Assembly: GCA_965603075.1 (NCBI GenBank)
Contig: CBFDBO010000002.1
Span: forward strand, 124,001 to 188,000
Direction of reading: 5' to 3'
Length of the DNA stretch: 64,000 nucleotides
Source of the DNA: JABJOR01 sp965603075
GTDB lineage: Bacteria; Pseudomonadota; Alphaproteobacteria; Rhodospirillales; Casp-alpha2
Below the pieces are notes generated by a model. It was not told the origin of the DNA. It ran no database searches and worked only from the letters and a program-made list of their open reading frames with translations. The translations under genes and the position numbers were made by a program. Numbering within the stretch: the first letter of the stretch is position 1; the number at the start of each line of letters is the position of its first letter. Positions 44,297 through 53,154 of this stretch are shown here, in pieces.

Positions 44297-44761
44297 TGTT
44301 TGTTTGCTCCGTAATGCCAGTAAAGCTGCCGCAATATGACATTTCACCTCGTTAACGTCCAGATGATTATCCCATCTTAGATAACTATTAATGTATCACG
44401 AAATTCAAATCTGATGGAGTTTTTTTCAGTTGTATCCGATATTTCTATATTTTAATTATTGAAGTTTGGAATAGTTATAATCCACGTGAAATAATCGTTT
44501 TGCTGATTAATAGTAGTAATCAAAAACACTATATATTGTGTTTGTGCTTTAAGTTTTATTGTCCCTTTTTACGAATGATATTTGTCAACGTGTCGTTGTC
44601 TTGCAATTTTCTAGCGTATCATGGGCTTAATCTTAGGGCGTTAATAATTTCCATTGATGTTAATGTTTCTTAACGCTTCAGTAATATGTGCAACCTACTA
44701 TATGTAGGGTGAGACTTGGGTCTTGCGACACAAAATCTTGTAGGATGCAAGGGGTTTATTT
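44297..44761. other. 465-base divergent regulatory region upstream of nrdJ
   Basis: No large gene is seen. It contains an NrdR box, then an AT-rich stretch, and a stem-loop around 44722-44751 (CTTGC/GCAAG outside, ACAA/TTGT inside) just before the ribosome binding site of the 59-codon ORF. Promoters for NDUFA12 (minus) and nrdJ (plus) must lie here. I see no cobalamin-riboswitch box. Confidence 0.6.
44526..44541. promoter_or_regulatory. NrdR box
   Basis: ACACTATATATTGTGT matches the NrdR consensus acaCwAtATaTwgtgt at every position, as recalled. NrdR represses ribonucleotide reductase genes, so the site fits nrdJ, whose ATG is 441 bases downstream. Usually two boxes occur about three helical turns apart; I could not find a good second one at that spacing. 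Confidence 0.8.
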
Positions 44762-44941
44762 ATGAAAAAAGCATTTAAAGATGTTGCGATGAAAACCCAC
44801 ACTGGGCTACATATAGTGGGTCATCCGAGGGATGCTACGCTGTATTGTGATAAAAATCACATCGCTTGGCTAGGGATGAAGCATATTAAGCATTACATAA
44901 GACCAAATAGACGTTCTGTATGGGTCGATTACAGGGTTTAA
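44762..44941 (+). CDS. Hypothetical 59-residue protein upstream of nrdJ
   Basis: ATG at 44762 has AAGGGG 7 bases upstream. The 59 residues are basic and aromatic, with a single Cys (DATLYCDKNHIAWLG, then HIKHYIRPNRRSVWVDYRV). It lies between the NrdR box and nrdJ on the same strand and ends 40 bases before the nrdJ ATG, so both would be on one transcript. I recognise no family. Balanced composition including Trp, Cys and His supports real coding; no homology was tested. Confidence 0.55.
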   Translation: MKKAFKDVAMKTHTGLHIVGHPRDATLYCDKNHIAWLGMKHIKHYIRPNRRSVWVDYRV

Positions 44942-44955
44942 GTGTTATTTAAACC
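44935..44955 (+). promoter_or_regulatory. Hairpin spanning the stop of the small ORF, upstream of nrdJ
   Basis: GGTTTAA (44935-44941) and TTAAACC (44949-44955) form a perfect 7-bp stem around a 7-base loop. The stem includes the TAA of the 59-codon ORF and lies 17 bases before the nrdJ ribosome binding site GGGGAAG. A ribosome ending the small ORF would open it. Its effect is not shown. Confidence 0.4.
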
Positions 44956-44981
44956 ATCTTAAAAAGAAGGTTGGGGAAGAA

Positions 44982-47900
44982 ATGTTAGTTAACCGCTATT
45001 ACACAAAAAACGATCAGTCGCCTTATGCGGCTATAGAATTCACCACTACATCTAGTGAAATTCGCAACCCGGATGGTACCGTGGTCTTCAGCTTGCAAGA
45101 CATGGACGTTCCTAAAGCGTGGTCCCAAGTGGCCAGTGATGTATTGGCACAAAAGTATTTCCGCAAAGCGGGTGTACCGGTTGCGATGAAGAAGGTTGAG
45201 GAAAACGATGTGCCGTCATGGTTATGGCGTCATGTTCCAGACGAGGAGGCCCTTTCAAAATTACCAGAGGGCGATCGCTTCATAGGCGAAACCAGTGCAA
45301 AGCAAGTTTTTGATCGTCTTGCAGGCACGTGGACCTATTGGGGTTGGAAAGGTGGATATTTCGATAGCGAAGCCTCTGCGCTGGCCTATTTTGATGAAAT
45401 GCGGTTTATGCTGTGTTCTCAAAATGGCGCGCCAAATTCTCCACAGTGGTTCAACACGGGGTTGCATTGGGCTTATGGTATCGATGGACCGGCCCAAGGC
45501 CATTCTTATGTTGATTACAAAACCGGAAAACTTGTTCGTTCAGAATCATCCTATGAGCATCCCCAGCCTCACGCTTGTTTCATTCAAAGCGTTGAAGATG
45601 ATTTGGTAAACGAAGGTGGCATTATGGACCTTTGGGTTCGTGAAGCCCGGTTGTTTAAGTATGGTTCTGGTACAGGTAGTAATTTCTCGAATTTGCGCAG
45701 TGATAGCGAGGGTCTATCCGGTGGTGGTAAATCTTCCGGGCTAATGAGCTTCTTGAAAATTGGGGATCGGGCTGCTGGTGCGATTAAATCCGGTGGTACA
45801 ACGCGTCGTGCAGCCAAAATGGTTGTGGTTGATGTAGACCACCCCGATATTGAGGAATTCATTAACTGGAAAGTTATTGAAGAGCAAAAAGTAGCGGCAT
45901 TGGTATCTGGTTCTGTATTGGCGCAATTACATTTGAGCGAAGTGATTAAAGCCTGTCAGGAAGAAACCGATGATGACAAACGCTTTGACGTCAAACAAAA
46001 CCCAGCGCTGAAAAAAGCCGTACGGGCAGCTCGCCAAGTTAAAATTCCTGAAAACTATATCCAACGTGTCATTCAATTTGCGACACAAGGTTATACCGAT
46101 ATTGAATTCCCAACCTATAACACCGATTGGGATTCAGAAGCTTATCTGACTGTTTCAGGTCAAAACTCAAACAATACAGTCCGCATCAGCGATGATTTTT
46201 TGAAAAAAGTTCAAGATGATAGTAGCTGGGACCTGATCCGTCGTACCGATGGCAAAGTGGCCAAAACGGTCAGCGCTAGCGATATCTGGGATCAAATTGG
46301 TCAGGCCGCATGGGCCAGTGCGGATCCCGGTTTGCAATTTGATACCACCATTAATGATTGGCACACCTGCCCGGCAAGTGGTCGTATTAATGCTTCCAAT
46401 CCGTGTTCTGAATATATGTTCCTTGATGATACAGCCTGTAATCTGGCTTCATTAAACCTGTTCACATTCCGTAATGAGAACGGCTCCCTTAATGTTGATG
46501 GGTTTACCCACGCCGTTCGTCTGTGGACCATGACACTGGAAATCTCTGTGATGATGGCTCAGTTCCCCTCCTCTACAATTGCTGAACTGTCCTACAAGTT
46601 CCGCACTTTGGGACTCGGGTTTGCCAACATCGGTGGTTATCTAATGGCCTCTGGTATCGCCTATGATTCAAATGAAGCTCGGGCTATTTGTGGCTCAATT
46701 TCATCATTGATGACCGGTACTGCTTATGCCACGTCTGCGGAAATGGCAGGCGAAATGGGAGCTTTCTCTGGTTATGAAGACAATAGCGAGAACATGCTGC
46801 GGGTCATCCGTAATCATCGCAATGCCGCGTATGGCAAGTCGGATGGTTATGAAGCTTTATCCATTAATCCCGTTGCTTTGATCGAAGACGATACCAGTGA
46901 TAAAGACTTGGTTAAAGCGTCCCAGAAAGCTTGGGACAATGCGTTGACCCTTGGTGAAGAACATGGCTATCGCAACGCCCAGACAACCGTGATCGCCCCA
47001 ACGGGTACGATCGGTTTGGTTATGGATTGTGATACAACGGGCATTGAGCCTGATTTTGCCTTGGTCAAATTCAAAAAACTAGCGGGTGGCGGTTACTTTA
47101 AAATCATCAATCGTATGGTATCGGGCGCATTGAATGTGCTGGGGTACTCCGAGGAAGAAGCAAACGATATTGAGTTGTACGCCACAGGGCATCAAACCCT
47201 AAAAGGGGCACCGGCAATCAACGAGAAGTCCTTGCGTGATAAAGGCTTTACCGATGATGTCATTGCCTTGGTAGAACAATCTTTGGCCGATGCATTTGAT
47301 ATTCGTTTTGTCTTTAATAAATATTCCCTAGGCGAACAGTTCTGCACACAGGTACTTGGTATTGATGCGGCAAAATTGGAAGAATTTTCTTTCGATATGC
47401 TGGCTGAAATTGGTTTCAGTAAAGACGAGATCGAACAAGCCAATATCTACATTTGCGGCTCCATGACCTTGGAAGGCGCGCCTAAACTTAAAGATGAACA
47501 TCTCGCTGTCTTTGATTGTGCAAACCCTTGTGGCAAGACTGGAAAGCGTTTCTTATCTGTCGAAAGCCACATTCGCATGATGGCGGCAAGTCAGCCATTT
47601 ATTAGTGGTGCGATCTCAAAAACAGTGAATATGCCCAATTCGGCTTCTGTCGAAGAATGCAAAAATGCCTATATTCTATCTTGGAAATTGGCATTGAAAG
47701 CCAATGCATTGTACCGCGATGGATCAAAACTGTCACAACCGTTATCTTCTGCTTTGTTTGATGACATTGAAGATGCCGATGATATGGCTGATGCCATTGA
47801 AGCGGTTATTGAAGCACCCGCTGGGCAACGCCCGGAATTGGTTGTGGAACGTGTGGTTGAACGCTATATCGCCCAACGTACCCGTCCCCCTCACCGTCGT

Positions 47901-48725
47901 AAGGGGTACACCCAAAAGGCTGTTGTCGGTGGTCATAAAGTTTACTTGCGCACGGGTGAGTATGAAGATGGTCGGTTATCTGAAATTTTCATCGATATGC
48001 ATAAAGAAGGCGCGGCTTTCCGTTCTATGATGAACAATTTTGCCATCGCCATCTCGCTTGGTCTCCAATATGGTGTACCACTTGAAGAATATGTGGAAGC
48101 CTTTACCTTCACCCGCTTTGAGCCTTCGGGCATGGTGGAAGGAAACGAGACCATTAAAATGGCAACCTCGATTCTTGATTATATCTTCCGTGAACTGGCC
48201 GTGTCCTATTTGGATCGCAATGATCTTGCTCATGCAAAACCAAGCGACCTGATGCCAGACACTATTGGTACAGGGGTTTCTGAAGGTGAATTGACCAATG
48301 CAGGTTCCGTCGAAGACGCTGTCGCGCGGTGTGCTTCTCGTGGGTATGTCCGTTCTAAATTGACGGTGATCAGTAATAACTTGGTCGCTGCACAGGCTTC
48401 TTCCTCCGCTCAAGCTTCTTCCGCCGCACTGACGGCGAGTACCGAAACCATGAGTTCAACAGATATTGTACCCGTGGTCAGTGCTTCGAGTGGTGGTTCG
48501 GGTGGCGCGAGCATGCAGCAAGTTGTTTCCGCAAAACAAGCTTCCAGTATTACCGTTTCAACGGAAGTCATGAACAAGACCGATGATAAACTCGATCGTG
48601 TTCGTGAGGCCCGCATGAAAGGTTATGAAGGTGACGCTTGTAACGAATGTGGAAACTTTACATTGGTCCGTAATGGTACGTGTATGAAGTGTAATACGTG
48701 TGGCTCAACCAGTGGGTGTTCATGA
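44982..48725 (+). CDS. nrdJ: Adenosylcobalamin-dependent (class II) ribonucleotide reductase
   Basis: NrdJ reduces ribonucleotides using coenzyme B12 and works with or without oxygen. The 1247-residue product has the alphaproteobacterial long form: PNSPQWFNTGLHWAYGIDGP, FKYGSGTGSNFSNLRS, INASNPCSEYMFLDDTACNL, ANPCGKTGKRFLS and VIAPTGTIGLVMDCDTTGI. A Ser/Ala/Thr linker (about residues 1135-1205) leads to the Cys-rich end GDACNECGNFTLVRNGTCMK plus CNTCGSTSGCS. GGGGAAG precedes the ATG. The gene is under an NrdR box. No cobalamin riboswitch was seen. A terminator follows at 48766. Confidence 0.98.
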   Translation: MLVNRYYTKNDQSPYAAIEFTTTSSEIRNPDGTVVFSLQDMDVPKAWSQVASDVLAQKYFRKAGVPVAMKKVEENDVPSWLWRHVPDEEALSKLPEGDRFIGETSAKQVFDRLAGTWTYWGWKGGYFDSEASALAYFDEMRFMLCSQNGAPNSPQWFNTGLHWAYGIDGPAQGHSYVDYKTGKLVRSESSYEHPQPHACFIQSVEDDLVNEGGIMDLWVREARLFKYGSGTGSNFSNLRSDSEGLSGGGKSSGLMSFLKIGDRAAGAIKSGGTTRRAAKMVVVDVDHPDIEEFINWKVIEEQKVAALVSGSVLAQLHLSEVIKACQEETDDDKRFDVKQNPALKKAVRAARQVKIPENYIQRVIQFATQGYTDIEFPTYNTDWDSEAYLTVSGQNSNNTVRISDDFLKKVQDDSSWDLIRRTDGKVAKTVSASDIWDQIGQAAWASADPGLQFDTTINDWHTCPASGRINASNPCSEYMFLDDTACNLASLNLFTFRNENGSLNVDGFTHAVRLWTMTLEISVMMAQFPSSTIAELSYKFRTLGLGFANIGGYLMASGIAYDSNEARAICGSISSLMTGTAYATSAEMAGEMGAFSGYEDNSENMLRVIRNHRNAAYGKSDGYEALSINPVALIEDDTSDKDLVKASQKAWDNALTLGEEHGYRNAQTTVIAPTGTIGLVMDCDTTGIEPDFALVKFKKLAGGGYFKIINRMVSGALNVLGYSEEEANDIELYATGHQTLKGAPAINEKSLRDKGFTDDVIALVEQSLADAFDIRFVFNKYSLGEQFCTQVLGIDAAKLEEFSFDMLAEIGFSKDEIEQANIYICGSMTLEGAPKLKDEHLAVFDCANPCGKTGKRFLSVESHIRMMAASQPFISGAISKTVNMPNSASVEECKNAYILSWKLALKANALYRDGSKLSQPLSSALFDDIEDADDMADAIEAVIEAPAGQRPELVVERVVERYIAQRTRPPHRRKGYTQKAVVGGHKVYLRTGEYEDGRLSEIFIDMHKEGAAFRSMMNNFAIAISLGLQYGVPLEEYVEAFTFTRFEPSGMVEGNETIKMATSILDYIFRELAVSYLDRNDLAHAKPSDLMPDTIGTGVSEGELTNAGSVEDAVARCASRGYVRSKLTVISNNLVAAQASSSAQASSAALTASTETMSSTDIVPVVSASSGGSGGASMQQVVSAKQASSITVSTEVMNKTDDKLDRVREARMKGYEGDACNECGNFTLVRNGTCMKCNTCGSTSGCS

Positions 48726-48765
48726 TTTTCATAGTTATGATTGAATAATCGCAAATATCATTAAA

Positions 48766-48795
48766 AATGCTCTGATTTATCAGGGCATTTTTTTT
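48766..48795 (+). terminator. Rho-independent terminator after nrdJ
   Basis: AATGCTCTGA pairs with TCAGGGCATT (one G-T) over 10 bp with a 4-base loop, followed by a run of T. It begins 41 bases after the nrdJ stop. Confidence 0.88.
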
Positions 48796-48926
48796 GACTC
48801 AATATTATGGTATATAATAAATATCACAAAGATATGATGTTTAAGGTTATATTATTAGATTGATTATACTTTTACGCATACTATTGTTAGTTGGGGAACA
48901 CAATTGGTGGTTATAAGGCACAATAA

Positions 48927-50162
48927 ATGACAGATAATAAATCATATAGTTTTGTCCTCGTCGAAGATGATCACACCATTGCTCATCTGATCAGCTGCTT
49001 ACTTATTAAGGCGGGTCATTCAGTAGAACATATTGAGGCCGGTCGTGAAGCAATCGACCGCATTCCAGAAATTAAACCAGATTGTGTTATTCTTGACTTG
49101 ATGATGCCGGAAGTCGATGGCTTTACCGTGCTGCAAGAGTTGAAACGCGATAAGAGTTTAAATGATACCAGCTTCATTGTGGTTTCGGCTAAAGCCTATG
49201 ATTTTGACCGTAAACAGGTGTTGCGCATGGGTGCGGCTGGATTTATGACCAAACCGATTAACCCGGCGACCTTTACGGATCGTCTGGAGCGTATTCTGGG
49301 TGATCATATGAGCGTTGGATTTTGGGGATGCCGTGGTACGTTGCCCGTGCCCGGTGAGCAATCTCTTAAATACGGTGGAAATACATCCTGTGTTTCAATT
49401 GAGTTTCCCAATGATCAACTGTTTATTTTTGATGCGGGATCGGGGATTAAGAGATTATCTGATCTTTTAATGTCGCAAAAACGTCCCAAGATCGAAGGAA
49501 AGATATTCATATCTCACCCTCATTGGGATCATATAAACGCCCTGCCGTTTTTTGCACCGTTATACATACAAGGTAACGAATTTGAAGTTCTGGGCGCGAA
49601 ACATGGTGATTTAACCATGCGCGAAATTGTGTCGGCGCAAATGGATGGTGTGTATTTCCCCATTACGCTGAACGAATTTGCCGCTCGGATATATTTTCAC
49701 GATCTTTATGAAGAAACATTGGATGTCGGCAATATTGAAGTGAAAACCATGTTGCTCAGCCACCCTGGAATATGCCTTGGCTACCGGGTTAATTATAAGG
49801 GCCGCTCATTGTGTTATATCACCGATAACGAGCTCTATTATGAAGATAATATTCACTTTAATCCCCACTATGAAAAAGGTTTGGCCGATTTTATTCGTGG
49901 ATGTGACGCGCTGATTACGGACACCAGTTTCACCGATGAAGAATATCAAAACAAAATCGGTTGGGGGCATTCTTGTGTCAGCCGGGTGGTGGATATCGCC
50001 CATAAAGGTGAGGTAAAGAACCTCTATCTATTCCACCATGAACCCAATCAAACCGATAGTGATATTGACGCAAAATTTCTAACGGCCCAGAACTTACTTA
50101 AAGAAATGGGGTCCAGCACCGTCTGTCATTGCCCGAAAGAGGGCGACACCTTAATGATTTAA
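48927..50162 (+). CDS. Response-regulator receiver fused to metallo-beta-lactamase-fold hydrolase
   Basis: The first ~125 residues are a receiver domain with an acidic pocket (VEDDH, 12-16), Asp57 phosphoacceptor (VILDLMMPEVDG), Ser87 and Lys109 (FMTKP). After a short link, residues ~130-411 form a metallo-beta-lactamase fold: GCRGTLPVPGEQSLKYGGNT, then SHPHWDH at 196-202 with His197, His199, Asp201 and His202, LLSHPG, ITDTSF and FHHEP as later metal ligands. A phosphorylated receiver would probably control the hydrolase. The substrate is not known; cyclic or nucleotide phosphodiester is one guess from similar folds. No partner kinase lies next to it. A single gene, between nrdJ and dCMP deaminase. 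Confidence 0.92.
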   Translation: MTDNKSYSFVLVEDDHTIAHLISCLLIKAGHSVEHIEAGREAIDRIPEIKPDCVILDLMMPEVDGFTVLQELKRDKSLNDTSFIVVSAKAYDFDRKQVLRMGAAGFMTKPINPATFTDRLERILGDHMSVGFWGCRGTLPVPGEQSLKYGGNTSCVSIEFPNDQLFIFDAGSGIKRLSDLLMSQKRPKIEGKIFISHPHWDHINALPFFAPLYIQGNEFEVLGAKHGDLTMREIVSAQMDGVYFPITLNEFAARIYFHDLYEETLDVGNIEVKTMLLSHPGICLGYRVNYKGRSLCYITDNELYYEDNIHFNPHYEKGLADFIRGCDALITDTSFTDEEYQNKIGWGHSCVSRVVDIAHKGEVKNLYLFHHEPNQTDSDIDAKFLTAQNLLKEMGSSTVCHCPKEGDTLMI

Positions 50163-50180
50163 TTCTTTTTCTGAAACAGA

Positions 50181-50663
50181 TCAGGTTTCAGTTTTTGGGA
50201 TTTCGTCCAAGAATGCCGGATCGACTTGGATGAGTTCAACCCCTGTCTCGCTGTACATTTCCTCGCTTAGGTGGAATTTGCACGACTCGATTAATCGCTG
50301 ATTATCCGTGCTCGGGGATATAACTTTTGTAATGCCAGCCTGAATAACCATGGTTGCGCAAACGCTGCAAGGCATGATGGGCCATACGTAGATGGTCATA
50401 CCGCTTAGATCACGTTTGGCATCAATGATCGCATTTCGTTCGGCGTGCACGACCATATCGTATTTGATTTCGCGTGTATGAAGACGGTGAATGCTGTCTT
50501 CGACACCACTGGGTAGGCCATTAAACCCGGTCGCTACAATACGTTTCAGGGGGTCAACAATGACCGCCCCCACTTGTGTACTGGGATCCTTCGACCATGA
50601 TGCAATATGTTTCGCCAAATTTAGGAACCGTCTGTCCCAGTTATTCAAACCATGATTATCCAT
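50181..50663 (-). CDS. dCMP/cytidine deaminase-family protein (ComEB-like)
   Basis: dCMP deaminase makes dUMP, the precursor of dTMP. The 160-residue product has WDRRFLNLAKHIASWSKDPS, the zinc motif HAERNAIIDA and PCSVCATMVIQAG, giving His-Glu and Cys-x-x-Cys, as in ComEB/dCMP deaminases. STQVGAVIVDPLKRIVATGF matches the substrate side. It is 18 bases from the convergent receiver-MBL gene. It adds to the deoxynucleotide theme with nrdJ. Confidence 0.92.
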   Translation of the reverse strand: MDNHGLNNWDRRFLNLAKHIASWSKDPSTQVGAVIVDPLKRIVATGFNGLPSGVEDSIHRLHTREIKYDMVVHAERNAIIDAKRDLSGMTIYVWPIMPCSVCATMVIQAGITKVISPSTDNQRLIESCKFHLSEEMYSETGVELIQVDPAFLDEIPKTET

Positions 50664-50818
50664 ATTCAGCCATCCAATTCGTGTTATCCGATTCGTTATA
50701 ACTTAGCTTACTTGGAAAGCTGGTTTTGCGAAACCTAAGAGTTTTTCTTGAGGCTTTATTCCTGTATAACATCCAATATCAGTACTCATTTCAATGTTTT
50801 TAAAAGGGAAACCATCTT

Positions 50819-51286
50819 ATGTCCGGAAAAATTGAAGCACGCTTGGCTGAACTTGGTATCACCCTTCCCACTCCGGCTGTTCCTGTAGCAAGCTATGTCG
50901 CATTTGTTCAAACGGGCAATCTGGTTGTGATTTCCGGTCAAATAACCATGGCGGACGGCGCGGTACAATATACAGGAAAACTGGGGGCAGAGGTATCGTT
51001 AGAAGATGGTATCAAAGCCGCTAGATTGTGCGCCATCAATCTACTGGCCCAATTAAAAGCCGCCTGTGGCGGTGATCTTGACCGGGTAAAGCGGGTTGTT
51101 CGTCTGGGTGGGTTTGTTGCTTGCAGCGCGGATTTCGCCGATCATCCAAAGGTCATCAATGGCGCCTCTGATTTGATGGCGGAGGTCTTTGGTGACGCGG
51201 GACAACATGCCCGCGCCGCTGTGGGCTGCTCAAGCTTGCCCCTCAATGTATCGGTAGAAGTCGAAGGTATGTTCGAAATTAGCTAA
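50819..51286 (+). CDS. RidA/YjgF-family protein
   Basis: RidA proteins hydrolyse reactive imines and enamines from PLP enzymes. The 155-residue product has VASYVAFVQTGNLVVISGQI, VVRLGGFVACSADF and HARAAVGCSSLPLNVSVEVE, with the Arg of the ARAAVG motif. It is of the somewhat longer 'RidA family' type rather than the ~130-residue archetype. AAGGGA precedes the ATG. Its last 8 bases overlap the end of the convergent hflX. Confidence 0.93.
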   Translation: MSGKIEARLAELGITLPTPAVPVASYVAFVQTGNLVVISGQITMADGAVQYTGKLGAEVSLEDGIKAARLCAINLLAQLKAACGGDLDRVKRVVRLGGFVACSADFADHPKVINGASDLMAEVFGDAGQHARAAVGCSSLPLNVSVEVEGMFEIS

Positions 51287-52730
51287 TCGACAACGCCGCA
51301 ATATCGGTGCGTTCTTTAAGCCGTTCAACATCGGGCGGCGAAAGACGGACGTTTAGATGAATGCCGGTTTCGTCGTCTTCACGATCAAGGACTTTGCCAT
51401 ATTCGTATAGCCACGCCACCGCAGCACCATATTGATAGTCAATATCCACATGAACAACTTTATGGTGACTGGTCAGGGCGGTCTCGATGCGTTCGCAAAG
51501 ATGATCAATCCCCTCTCCGGTAATGGCAGAGACAATTTCGGGTTCAACATCCAAACGTGCAGATTTATTCTTTATCGCAATTAGGTCTTCTTGGCTTAAC
51601 ATATCGATCTTATTGATGACTTCGATAACCGGGGTGCCTTTTGACGCTGGATCATCTTTATCCGCAAGGACACCCAGTTTCCTTAATACCCCCATGACAT
51701 CCTGTTTTTGTGCGTCTGAGTCCGGATGGGCAATATCGCGTACATGTATAATCAAATCGGCTTGGATGACTTCTTCCAGCGTGGCTTGAAACGCCGTTAC
51801 CAATTCATGGGGCAATTCCGAGATAAAACCAACGGTATCGGATAGAATAACAATCTCGCCGGAGGGCAGCTTAAGCCGCCGCATGGTTGGATCCAGCGTA
51901 GCAAAAAGTAAGTCTTCCGCCATGACCTCGGCGCTGGTTAGATGGTTAAACAGTGTTGATTTCCCCGCGTTGGTATAACCAACCAACGAAACAGAGCGAT
52001 ACGGTACGCGCTTGCGGGCCTTGCGGTGCAAGGTTCGGGTTTTCCCTACTTGGGTTAGCTGGCGTTTGATCAGGACGATGCGTTCATCAATTAACCGACG
52101 ATCGGTCTCAATCTGGGTTTCGCCCGGACCACCGATAAAACTCAAGCCGCCGCGTTGGCGTTCAAGGTGGGTCCAACTGCGAACCAATCGACTGCGTTGA
52201 TAAGATAGTGATGCGAGATCTACTTGCAATCGACCTTCTTTGGTTCGAGCACGCTCACCAAAGATCTCAAGGATCAAGCCAGTACGGTCAATGACTTTGC
52301 AATCAAGGGCTTTTTCTAAGTTTCGCTGTTGCACGGGGGTCAGTATGGCATTAACAATCGCCAGTTTTATTTCTGGCTTCTCGTCAATTTCAACCGGGTC
52401 ATCCTCAAACTCAACGTCATCTTCATCGTTATCTTCATCATCAAGTGGAGACTGCTCAGGGGCACTTTTGTTGTGAATGATTTTAGCCAGACGTTCAACG
52501 CTCCCTTTACCAAATAACATACCTGGCATAGCTTTTGGCAGGCGGATGATTTCAGCGTGCACGACCTTAAGATCGATAGCCGCAGCCAGACCAATGGCTT
52601 CTTCCAGATCCGCTTGAGGTGAACGCATAGAGCTTGTGCCGCCTCGCATCATATTTGGATGCAAGATAACACAATTTACCCCTTTGATCGGGCCGTCATC
52701 ATCAGGCCCGGACGTGATATTAATGCCCAC
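51279..52730 (-). CDS. hflX: Ribosome-associated GTPase HflX
   Basis: HflX is a GTPase that splits ribosomes stalled by heat or antibiotics. The 483-residue product has the glycine-rich N-terminal domain (KAMPGMLFGKGSVERL), GERARTKEGRLQVDLASL, the G1 motif LVGYTNAGKSTLFNHLT, FATLDPTMRRL, LSDTVGFISELPHELV and VINKIDML. The insert between about residues 95 and 125 is very acidic (DDEDNDEDDVEFEDDPVE). It lies 10 bases after hfq, the conserved hfq-hflX pair. Confidence 0.97.
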   Translation of the reverse strand: MGINITSGPDDDGPIKGVNCVILHPNMMRGGTSSMRSPQADLEEAIGLAAAIDLKVVHAEIIRLPKAMPGMLFGKGSVERLAKIIHNKSAPEQSPLDDEDNDEDDVEFEDDPVEIDEKPEIKLAIVNAILTPVQQRNLEKALDCKVIDRTGLILEIFGERARTKEGRLQVDLASLSYQRSRLVRSWTHLERQRGGLSFIGGPGETQIETDRRLIDERIVLIKRQLTQVGKTRTLHRKARKRVPYRSVSLVGYTNAGKSTLFNHLTSAEVMAEDLLFATLDPTMRRLKLPSGEIVILSDTVGFISELPHELVTAFQATLEEVIQADLIIHVRDIAHPDSDAQKQDVMGVLRKLGVLADKDDPASKGTPVIEVINKIDMLSQEDLIAIKNKSARLDVEPEIVSAITGEGIDHLCERIETALTSHHKVVHVDIDYQYGAAVAWLYEYGKVLDREDDETGIHLNVRLSPPDVERLKERTDIAALSIS

Positions 52731-52740
52731 TATCGGTTAT

Positions 52741-53001
52741 TCAGTCAGCAGCAGCACTGTCATCTTCTCCATCAGGATCAAATAGCTGAATGGGGGTTGA
52801 TGGCATTATTGTTGAAATCGCGTGTTTATAAACCAATTGGGTATGTCCATCCCGACGGAGCAAAACAGAGAAATTATCAAACCAAGTGACAATGCCCTGT
52901 AGCTTAACACCGTTAATTAGGAATACGGTTACGGAAGCTTTATTCTTCCGAATATGATTTAGAAAAACGTCTTGAACGTTTTGGTTTTTATCTGCGGCCA
53001 T
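52741..53001 (-). CDS. hfq: RNA chaperone Hfq
   Basis: Hfq pairs small RNAs with mRNAs. The 86-residue product has QDVFLNHIRKNKASVTVFLI (Sm1) and LVYKHAISTIMPSTPI (Sm2, with YKHAI). The C-terminal tail is short and acidic (DPDGEDDSAAAD). It is 153 bases after the HAD gene and 10 bases before hflX. Confidence 0.98.
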   Translation of the reverse strand: MAADKNQNVQDVFLNHIRKNKASVTVFLINGVKLQGIVTWFDNFSVLLRRDGHTQLVYKHAISTIMPSTPIQLFDPDGEDDSAAAD

Positions 53002-53154
53002 TTTTTTCGCCTCATTTTATAGCGTTATTGTTGTCTTTATTTGCTTCAAATCACGATGCGACAAGTAGAACCTTCCAGACTTATATTCAGAGCGCAAGAT
53101 TCTGATGTGACTGTCCGGTGCCTCTACAATAGAACAAATTTTCAGATATTCAAT

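Noticed and set aside
44695..44710. CTACTATATGTAGGGT as a second NrdR box
   Set aside because: It matches about 12 of 16 consensus positions but lies 169 bases from the clear box, not the usual ~31-32 bases, so the pairing is not convincing.
44297..44981. Cobalamin riboswitch upstream of the B12-dependent nrdJ
   Set aside because: I searched for the B12-box-like element and a matching fold and did not see one; regulation appears to go through NrdR instead.
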